Source: Azolla caroliniana
Lineage: Eukaryota > Polypodiophyta
Direction of reading: 5' to 3'
NCBI GenBank assembly: GCA_043228905.1
Contig: JBHGNT010000015.1
Coordinates: 13,516,001 to 13,580,000 of the forward strand
DNA: 64,000 nt
A program made the position numbers and the translations under genes. Positions 57,801 through 64,000 of this stretch are shown here, piece after piece (the stretch's first letter is position 1; each line of letters begins with the position of its first letter). The notes under the pieces are model-generated. The model was not told the DNA's origin. It saw only the letters and a list, made by a program, of their open reading frames with translations, and made no database searches.

Positions 57801-58591
57801 CAGTACTTCTTATTATATGTACACATTTACACCTCTAATACTTGATTTTCTTTCTCTATAGGATCAAAACAAATATTACACGTAGCCCTGGCGATCGAAT
57901 GGTTAGTGCGGTCGAACATTTTTGTGTGGGCTACTATGATTCAATTACAAAGAAGAAGGCTAGAGCACATGTCAATGAGCGTAACGTGGTTAACTACATC
58001 ATGTGCCCAGCTGTAACCAAAAAATTAAGACATGTGTCAGGGGATAAAAGTATGGTGAACCCTTATCAAAAACCTCAAAGATTGATCAACCGCCTCATAG
58101 AGCTCTTCTCGAATCCAGATGATTGGGTCCTAGACTTGTTCTCTGGCACAGGTATAATATATATATTTAATTTCAATCTTGTCTATCAAGTTTAAGACGT
58201 TACTTCTTATATATACTTGTTTGTGTTCATGCGACCATTAGGTACAACGACAGCTTGTGCATTGAAGATGTTTAGAAACTGTGTTGCATTGGAGAAGGAC
58301 CCTCCTCAAGTTAACTTCATCAAAATGAGGATCACAGGAATCTGGGACTGTCCAGATCAGGATCAAGAAGTCGGAGCAAAACACATCAACGAGACAGAGA
58401 TGTTCCAGATGACTTCACGAGAACCAATGGAACCAATTGATGAAGAAGCAAGGGAGCTGGTGGACCTGGAAGATGTAGCACAGTTTGACCATACCTCAGA
58501 TTCGGGAGAGCTTGGAGATGACACGAATGAAAACAGTCTAGAACAATCAGCGCCAGAGGAGCCTGCTCTGCCTGATTTGCTTATAGATTGA
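54834..58591 (+). CDS. ParB-like domain fused to a beta-class DNA amino-methyltransferase, six exons
   Basis: Exons: 54834-54859, 55382-57019, 57102-57240, 57309-57772, 57862-58151 and 58242-58591. All introns are GT-AG, and the sum is 969 codons exactly. A ParB/sulfiredoxin-like domain lies in exon 2: VQNLKNKMKINPHATVVPF, then YYVIGGSHSAEARRQL (the usual GG.HR.AA motif) and LTHEEAKLLAWDHN. A highly acidic linker precedes it. The methyltransferase follows in permuted order: motif IV ADIPYGF at 57564-57581, then motif X-I KPQRLINRLIELF ... VLDLFSGTG across introns 4-5, binding SAM. A leading Asp in motif IV (DPPY-type) favours N6-adenine over N4-cytosine. The second residue is Ile, not Pro. 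An in-frame TGA at 56715-56717 interrupts exon 2. It probably acts in the nucleus, possibly marking element DNA. Confidence 0.85.
54860..55381 (+). other. Intron 1 of the methyltransferase gene
   Basis: Donor cag/gttagt, acceptor ttttaattttag. The join gives an AGT codon and keeps the frame with exon 2 (SEPRQKVPS). The intron starts 9 codons into the ORF and holds the palindrome-bearing tandem repeat. Confidence 0.75.
54912..55255. repeat. Two tandem 173-bp repeats with four palindromes
   Basis: The unit starting cctttcctcaacacatagaa recurs at 54912 and 55085. Each has two palindromes with core CCGATGCAGTGCATCGG or a one-base variant, framed by caaccaaaat/attttggttg arms. They are at about 54985-55027, 55037-55077, 55159-55200 and 55210-55250. 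The fourth is least perfect (catcag in one arm). Each could form a ~37-nt hairpin or be a dimeric protein-binding site. Confidence 0.92.
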
Positions 58592-59320
58592 TGTAGATGG
58601 CGTAATGTAAAAATTGAGGATTTTGAGGCATAATGTTCACCATCACTTCATATTATATCTGTATATGAGAACATGTGTAATTGTTTATCGTTTAATTAAA
58701 TTCACCTGTTCATAATTTCCCTTTTTAATCATTATTGGAACCGTTGTTTGTATTTACATATAATTGGTCACCATGCTCTTCTTCAGTTTGAGATATTAAC
58801 ATGATATTGTAATTTCTCATTTCCATTAGCATGACTGTATATGAAAAGGCGAATGTTTTTGATAATAAGAGGTTTTTAGTTACCTACGGTTCAAGTCTAC
58901 TAGTTCCACATAGTATAAATGAATGTCGTACGTAATTGTTACTCTTACCAATTACATTGTCATGAACTATATGACATTATACAATGAAACTATCGATATA
59001 CCCGTCCAACATGTGGGGTACTACTTTATTCCTAAACCCAAAACCACATATTTATAATTACGGTTTATGTAGTTTTACTCTACAATTTGAATATGGATAC
59101 CAATTTTAGAACTTTATATTGAACCAAGTCTTCAATTGTGCTCCATGATATGCAAATTGACACGAATGTGGACACATATACAATTTAGTAATTGCTAGGT
59201 TTTTTTGTTCTATATTTAACCATCAAGTCGCAAAAGGGGTACGCATGCATCGTATATTTTCGATATCGGGCTAAAATAGGGTACTTTTCTACATCTGGCC
59301 AACTATGCCAAAAGAGAATA
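58592..59320 (+). other. 3' untranslated and subterminal region of the transposon
   Basis: AT-rich, without an ORF. Several phrases also occur in copy B (9523-9990, and about 14300-14508 next to its stop). A gatgcatgcgtacc subterminal motif lies at about 59240-59255. Confidence 0.7.
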
Positions 59321-59353
59321 CGACATATTACCTGTTTCAAATGACCCGGTGTT
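59321..59353 (-). repeat. Right terminal inverted repeat
   Basis: Ends ...caaatgacccggtgtt, the exact inverse of the left end over 33 bases. It is followed by CGAT. Confidence 0.93.
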
Positions 59354-60439
59354 CGATGAGGATCAGTTAGCTAGAGTCGACAGACAGAGGAACGCCGGTA
59401 TACGCCGAATGGGAATGGAACTACCCCCATTAAACGCGGCCCTTGTCGAAGTTCATAGGGAACTAGCAAAGGTCAGTATGGGTGCCAAGGATATGGTGAT
59501 TAAAAATAAAAATGTCTGAAAAAAGGTTAAATTGACCCAAGCCGAGCTACAAAGAGCTAATGAACACATCACGGAGTTCGAAAATAACGTGACTACGGCG
59601 CAACAGGAAACTCCACCACCAACCAACGCCGTCGAAGCCCTAAGGGAAGAGATTGAGGCCCAGACCACCATTGCCTCAAAAGCAAAATGGGTTGTACAAC
59701 TAGTGGAATCAGAGATTGACCGCCTCCGCGCAGAACTTCGCCATTCCTCGGACAGAGAAAAGGACATCCGGGCCAACGGCCGAAAGGCAATGAAGACCCT
59801 TGAAGAGAAACTCGCAGCGGAGACAACATAGCACACTCGGACGAAAGAAGAAAACGCCCAATTACGGGAGGAAGCGAAAAAATCGGAAGCGGCAATCGTA
59901 GGACTCCGGGCCTTATTAGAGAAGAAGAAAGGATGGTTCGACAAGCAGCTGGTGGGAGAATAGGGGAGAAGGCATCAGCTCGAAATCCACCTGAACAATG
60001 AAATGGGAAAACTGGAAGAACTACATGCGAAGGAATCCCAGCTTTGGGTAGGAATAAGGAGCACATATGAGGAAGCGGCGGCAGTTAATTAGCAAGAAAT
60101 TACAAACCTCAAGAAATCTGTAGAAGAAGCACACAACCGTTGCCAAGCCATAACAAACAACGTGCGTATCCTTTTGCAAACAAATCGGGAGAGGTTTATA
60201 GCCAATTAAAAACGGCGCTAGACAAAGGATGGATAGCGTGGGTTGCACAAGCGGCGGAATTGCATACATATCGAGCGGACTGGGAGAACCGGAGGAAAGA
60301 TGGTCGAGGGTTCTATAAAGTCAATGAGAAGCATTGTGGTAGTACGCGAGGACCTAGTGCAAAACTATCGCACGCTAGCGGACCAACATTCCGAGGAGCT
60401 CGCGCAGCTACTAGATGACTGGCAACAGTCTGGAGCAAG

Positions 60440-61212
60440 GTTGTTAGGTACGTTAGGTACGGTACAAATACCATACATATTTAACGTATTAATACCCATA
60501 TAGTACCTCCCAATTTAAAAATATTTTAAATACATTTTCTTAATATGTTACATACTTATAAAATACGTAAAGTACGTAAAATACGTATTTTACGTAGAGT
60601 ACATTAAATACTTCTAGAATTTGAAAATTATTTACCTTTCTAAAAAATATCTATAATATTGTAAAAAATATCTATGTCTACACAATTTTGTGATGTACAA
60701 TATAGTTCTACATCCTAAAATGCATATAAGACATTTGAACATTTCACATCCTAAAATAGGTCCTGTAGTAATATGGATCTCGACATTCGCTTATTCTATA
60801 AATTAGTGTAAGTGTGTATCACGCTGTTCTACTTCAAATTGTAATTATTTACAATTATGCCTTCATAAATTGAGAAATCATCTATGATTATCACACTCAT
60901 GATAGGTTTCTCTTTTCTTCGTTTTCTTCTTCTTCTTCATCTTCTTCATCGTCGTGTCTTCTATTCTTCTTTCTTCCTTCCTTTGGCTTCTTTTTCACTA
61001 AAATATTGTTTTTCTTTTAGTTTTTGTTAGGGTTTTACTTACATTTTCTTTATAAATACGTATTATACCTGTTTTTTTATAAATACGTTAAATACCGTAT
61101 TGGACAAATGTACATGATATTTGACTGAACAACATTGAGGTATAGTACGTACTATACAAATGATGAGGTACTATACGTATTTAAATGTTAAATACGAGTA
61201 CGTAAACAACCA
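60440..61212. mobile_element. MITE-like TACGTA-rich insertion in the Gypsy-2 accessory ORF
   Basis: The accessory ORF is broken between a codon run ending SGARLLG and one starting NHGQEDLF. The ~770 bp between is AT-rich, non-coding, and full of tacgta/acgtattta phrases. Its edges are inverted: ggttgtt..gtacgt on the left and acgta..aacaacc on the right. A target duplication could not be fixed by eye. It is probably a non-autonomous DNA element. Confidence 0.6.
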
Positions 61213-61819
61213 TGGTCAGGAGGACCTGTTTCACCAGATCACGCAAGCCAACAACACACGAACAAACGAGGAATCCATCGCGACACCAATTTCGGATACT
61301 GCCGAAAAAGAGGAACCTCAGGCCATGTCCCCAGAAATTACCACGACAGTGAACAACGCGGAGCAGCGTGCGGAGTCCCCCACAATACCAGACAGCGAAA
61401 CCACTGCCCAAGTGGAACCCCATCAACCGGAGCATACGCTTACGGCTGACAGCACGGAAAACATTCCAGACCAAGAGGAACAGCAACCCCACTCCCCAGA
61501 GTGTACAATGACGGCCGACATCACGGAGGAAGTGACGGACGAAACAGAGCCGTGACCTACCACAAGCCCGCGGACGATTGAACCAAACCCCCCTAGCCCA
61601 AGAAGAACCCACAGAACTTGGACCGCCCACACAGGACGACTGCGACACCATGAGAAGCCCTCCCGACCAAGCAGGGAAACCACACAACGACGTGCCTACA
61701 GGCCCTACGCCATTCCCGGACACGGACACCGTAGCAGAACCAAACATCAGGGCCATTTTCGAGGAAGATTAAAGGGATGGGTCCAACGTGCCATGGCACT
61801 ATCCCACAGGCGTGCCAGG

Positions 61820-62267
61820 TGTTGTCCGCCGGAATAGTTACCGACATTCAAGAGCACAGTAATATGGAATAGAATAATATTGTAACGCATGTAACGGTTC
61901 ACGCGGGAAGTGTGAACGGCTAAAAGACCTTGCGTATATAAAGGGCAGAAAACCTCTGATAGAGTAGCGTGTAATTTTGAATGTAAAAGGTTTATCATAA
62001 TAGAGTTCTATCTTCTCTAATATCTGTGGGTATCTGTGGTTAATCTACTATGTGTCTATAATCCTTAAGAGCGTAGGCGTGAGTAATGGTGTGTGCGCTA
62101 GCCCACTGTGTAAGGAGCTCGGTTGTAGCCGTCTCCCTTATACGTTTCTAGGTTACAGGAAGTATCCCACTAAGTATCACGCACAAACGCTACCATTCGT
62201 TGTCACACAGTCACTTGGAGGTCTAGGTCGAAGGATTGACCATAGACCATGTTCCTAATCGGTAACA
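61820..62267 (+). repeat. 3' LTR of Gypsy-2
   Basis: 448 bp, TGTTGTCCGCCGGAATAG ... CTAATCGGTAACA, with a gcgtatataaagg TATA box at about 61930. It matches the interrupted 5' LTR. Confidence 0.93.
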
Positions 62268-62272
62268 CCGAA

Positions 62273-62650
62273 GCGTGTCATCAAGCCCGTACCGCTCGAG
62301 GAGCCGCGCTTTGAATTCCCCAAGTCTGGCATTGAGCCTGCACCCCGAGCACCTCTGCGTGGATGCCCGGTGTCGCTACCCGGGGAAAACCAACCAAACG
62401 CCTCGCCTCCGGGATGTTCCTCATCACCATTTCGGCCATGTAGGCCACCAAATAACTCATGGCGTTCTTCCCATCGAACCGACATATTCTGCCGACAATT
62501 GCTTCAATGGCCCTGTCAAGGGCGCCCATGCCCTCGCGAGCAATTACTATCTGATTGATTGTTGCCTCCATGGCTTCAGCGAACTCTAATCCCCTCATTT
62601 TCGATTTCTCTGCCGCCTTCTTTCATGTCGGGTTCACCAATTTAATGTCG
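62273..62650 (-). pseudogene. Gag of unit 3, N-terminal segment
   Basis: Reads RGLEFAEAMEATINQIV, GALDRAIEAIVGRICRFDGK and GIHAEVLGVQAQC, the start of the same gag as units 1 and 2. It is separated from the rest of unit 3 by Gypsy-2. The terminal repeat copy 4 starts at 62651. Confidence 0.8.
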
Positions 62651-62712
62651 TGTTGTTACGCTCATGTGTATGAAATAAGGCAGGACCATGGGGGCCCTGA
62701 ACCGAGGAGTGT

Positions 62713-64000
62713 GAGAAAGAAAGAAAGATATATTAACGTCTTCTAAGGCCAAATTTGGCCCATGAGACAATTGGTTTACAAAAAAAATGAGTGTTTATCC
62801 AATCATCAAAATTAAAATAAAAGAAAATAGCTTAAGTTGAGAGAGTTCTAGTAGTGTACAAAACTTTGCACTAAGCCTAATCTCATTTCCACCCAAGTCT
62901 CTCAAAAAGAAGTGGGAGGTCAAAAGTTGTTGGTGTGGGTGTGACCCATCGTCCTGGTGTATAGAGTGCCCTAGCCATGGCTTATAGGCGGTGTAGTTCA
63001 TGTTCCCTTATTTTCTTTATTGCTTCAACATCTCGTCGAGTTCCTTTGAAACCCGGCATCCAAGGGCATTTGGTTCTTCTTTGATTTTCTGCTTCATCAA
63101 GGAAAAGCCCGAGTGGTGTAGGTGTGTCGACATTCATTGTCTCCCCCTGTTCCTGAAAAACTTCATTTGTTACATGTTGGTAAACATTAACAACATTATT
63201 ATCAACGTTTTGTAACTTATTCTCTCTGTGTTGTTTCAATTCTAAGATTTATCTACCTAATTTCTTTATATCTAGTGTATCTAATAGTTTAGGGAGGGTG
63301 GGAGAGGAACCAAGTATGTCTTGGTATTTTGCCCTTATCTCGGCATAGGTGGGGCATTTGCATGTAAAATGGTACTCATCCTCTATCTCTATGTGGCATA
63401 ACCTACATATCCTTTCCTCCCTAGGGACTCCATTAGTACGTCCATTCTCAATCTCAAGTTGGTGAGATGATATTCTAAGTTGACCAATGGCAACCCTTAG
63501 TGCATGTGGTAAGAATACATCTAGATATCTTGGCCGCATAATAAAACCTAACTTAGAGAAGTGCATAAAGTGTTCCTTATAGTACGGCATTTTAGATGGG
63601 AGTGGCTCTAGTGGGGTGATCCATTTATACCGAGTATAAATTTGCCATATTTCTTGGCATATTACTTTATTACGGTCCTCATGAGAGATTAAAGTGTTAT
63701 CAGTCGTGTGGTCGTACTTAAGGGGGGGGGAGGTTATTAATGTCTAGACCATTGGCAAGAAGCCAACTCACCATCATGCCATACCATGAGCTAGTATAGC
63801 CGGACTCATATAGTGCTCAAGAAGCCTTAAAAGCTTGATGAGATATTCTATCAAGTGGTTGGTTATGTATCCTTTGGATAAAGACTATAAGTTGAAAAAG
63901 TGCTTCTACTAACATAGGGGGTAGAGTGAACTCAGCCCTAATAATGTCATGTGGGATCGATGATTTGCTTCGGAGTTGGCGTGATAACATCATCACCAAT
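62713..64000 (-). pseudogene. LINE ORF2 C-terminal part
   Basis: Minus-strand frames reading into the window from its right edge. The segment at 63590-63249 has YLDVFLPHALRVAIGQLRISSHQLEIE and the Cys/His motif CRLCHIEIEDEYHFTCKCP, the zinc-binding region at the C-terminus of plant L1-type LINE ORF2 (behind the reverse transcriptase). Preceding residues (63999-63600) are in broken frames: a stop at 63817 and a TTA/TAG-rich gap. A downstream open stretch (63239-62982) is Asn/Glu-rich and unassigned. The 3' end lies close to 62713, where it abuts the gag-only terminal repeat. It is a different copy from the endonuclease fragment at 1-657. Confidence 0.75.

Larger units (their letters stand above)
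51538..59353. mobile_element. 7.8-kb DNA transposon carrying a transposase and a ParB-methyltransferase
   Basis: The first 33 bases (starting AACACCGGGTCATTTGAAAC) are a perfect inverted copy of the last 33. CGAT flanks both ends (51534-51537 and 59354-59357), and joining the flanks restores the accessory ORF of Gypsy-2 in frame (GAC GAT GAG GAT). Subterminal gcatgcgta motifs lie near both ends. Inside are two divergent genes with about 300 bp between their start codons. The superfamily is not one I can name: a 4-bp duplication with these termini does not fit CACTA, hAT, Mutator or Harbinger. A second copy is represented by 9523-9990 and 14276-15115. Confidence 0.9.
50435..61555 (+). pseudogene. 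Gypsy-2 accessory ORF (coiled-coil protein), split by two insertions
   Basis: A long sense ORF lies between integrase and the 3' LTR. Part 1 (50435-50887) is globular and includes YFGPYSSSAKAYRTKEILDP and KAGIIIDTFEGRTVDWG. Part 2 (51145 to about 51537) is polar. After the DNA transposon it goes on at 59358, with long Glu/Lys/Ala heptads (about 59530-60130), LAQLLDDWQQSG, the MITE-like insert, then a Glu/Thr/Pro-rich tail to TGA at 61553-61555. Stops occur between the parts (for example 59518, 59829, 60090). It does not look like a retroviral envelope: I see no signal peptide or membrane segment. I cannot assign a function; an Athila/Tat-like extra ORF is the nearest idea. Confidence 0.6.
43460..62267 (+). 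mobile_element. Gypsy-2, with three nested insertions
   Basis: LTRs lie at 43460-44673 (about 418 bp once the solo LTR is removed) and 61820-62267 (448 bp). CCGAA is duplicated at 43455-43459 and 62268-62272. The order gag, protease, RT, RNase H, integrase, then a long accessory ORF is a Gypsy (non-chromovirus-like) layout. Removing the solo LTR, the 7.8-kb DNA transposon and the ~0.77-kb MITE leaves about 9.4 kb. Stops and an RT active-site change show that it is inactive. Confidence 0.92.
33483..62712 (-). mobile_element. Head-to-tail array of three gag-only LTR retroelement units
   Basis: Four copies of a terminal sequence starting TGTTGTTACGCTC(A/G) lie at 33483, 35157, 36792 and 62651, all in one orientation. 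Between them lie minus-strand gag units of about 1.67, 1.64 and (after removing Copia-A and Gypsy-2) 1.61 kb. On the minus strand each unit follows the terminal repeat with a possible primer site (TGGTGAACCCGAC at 62627-62640) and ends soon after a gag stop. No protease, RT or integrase is present. This resembles non-autonomous TR-GAG elements, arranged in tandem with shared LTRs. The right end is cut by a LINE. Confidence 0.75.

Noticed and set aside
54834-58591. Bacterial contamination or a restriction-modification system
   Set aside because: The gene has five spliceosomal introns, lies between eukaryotic inverted repeats inside a plant Gypsy element, and has a second intron-bearing copy nearby. 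No restriction enzyme gene is adjacent.
51541-59350. CCGG as the target duplication of the MTase transposon
   Set aside because: It fits the base pattern, but it would put AACACCGG outside the element even though the independent end at 9523 shares those bases, and it does not restore the host reading frame. CGAT does both.

Overview
The window is nuclear DNA from a land plant with a large, repeat-rich genome. The evidence is a plant-type membrane-anchored AAA-ATPase, decayed pentatricopeptide-repeat (PPR) sequence, Copia and Gypsy elements with plant-style gag/pol, a MULE-like transposase and spliceosomal introns. The MULE, Gypsy and large-DNA-transposon types suggest a non-seed plant (fern, lycophyte or bryophyte), but that is inference. 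Only one ordinary host gene looks intact: the AAA-ATPase at 7300-8745. No tRNA, rRNA or CRISPR array was seen.

Layout. 1-657: LINE endonuclease fragment (-). 3.5-5.9 kb: MULE-like transposase pseudogene (-). 7.3-8.7 kb: AAA-ATPase (+). 9.5-15.1 kb: pieces of a diverged second copy (copy B) of the methyltransferase transposon described below, broken up by PPR relics, a solo LTR and a MITE. 15.1-17.2 kb: truncated Copia (Copia-B). 17.2-21.4 kb: unclassified repeat, a proline-type minisatellite, an unrecognised exon (+), and a broken FCP1/HAD-phosphatase-like gene (-). 21.4-28.0 kb: an AGCTAATTAGCT tandem array split by Copia-C (-). 28.6-32.0 kb: unknown exons, a foldback and a Copia fragment (-). 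32.0-33.5 kb: 5' LTR and gag of Gypsy-1 (+).

From 33.5 kb to 62.7 kb there is one nested insertion stack. Three head-to-tail gag-only retroelement units (-) sit in the gag of Gypsy-1. The third unit is split by an apparently intact Copia-A (37689-43118, identical LTRs, 1338-residue polyprotein) and by Gypsy-2 (43460-62267). Gypsy-2 in turn carries a solo LTR in its 5' LTR, a 7.8-kb DNA transposon (51538-59353) in an accessory coiled-coil ORF, and a MITE-like insert at about 60.4-61.2 kb. A LINE 3' end (-) closes the window.

The most unusual system is the DNA transposon at 51538-59353. It has 33-bp perfect terminal inverted repeats and a 4-bp CGAT target duplication whose removal restores the host ORF. 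It carries two divergent genes: a putative RNase-H-fold transposase of the type with a VGHTHDHIDQ motif, and a six-exon gene fusing a ParB/sulfiredoxin-like domain to a beta-class (permuted) DNA amino-methyltransferase. Intron 1, next to the divergent promoter region, holds two tandem 173-bp repeats with four near-perfect palindromes. A second, diverged copy of the methyltransferase with the same intron position (14276-15115) and a matching element terminus (9523-9990) show that this is a family. A DNA-methyltransferase-carrying eukaryotic cut-and-paste transposon is the main candidate for an undescribed system here. This copy is damaged: the transposase has a frameshift and a stop, and the methyltransferase has one in-frame TGA.
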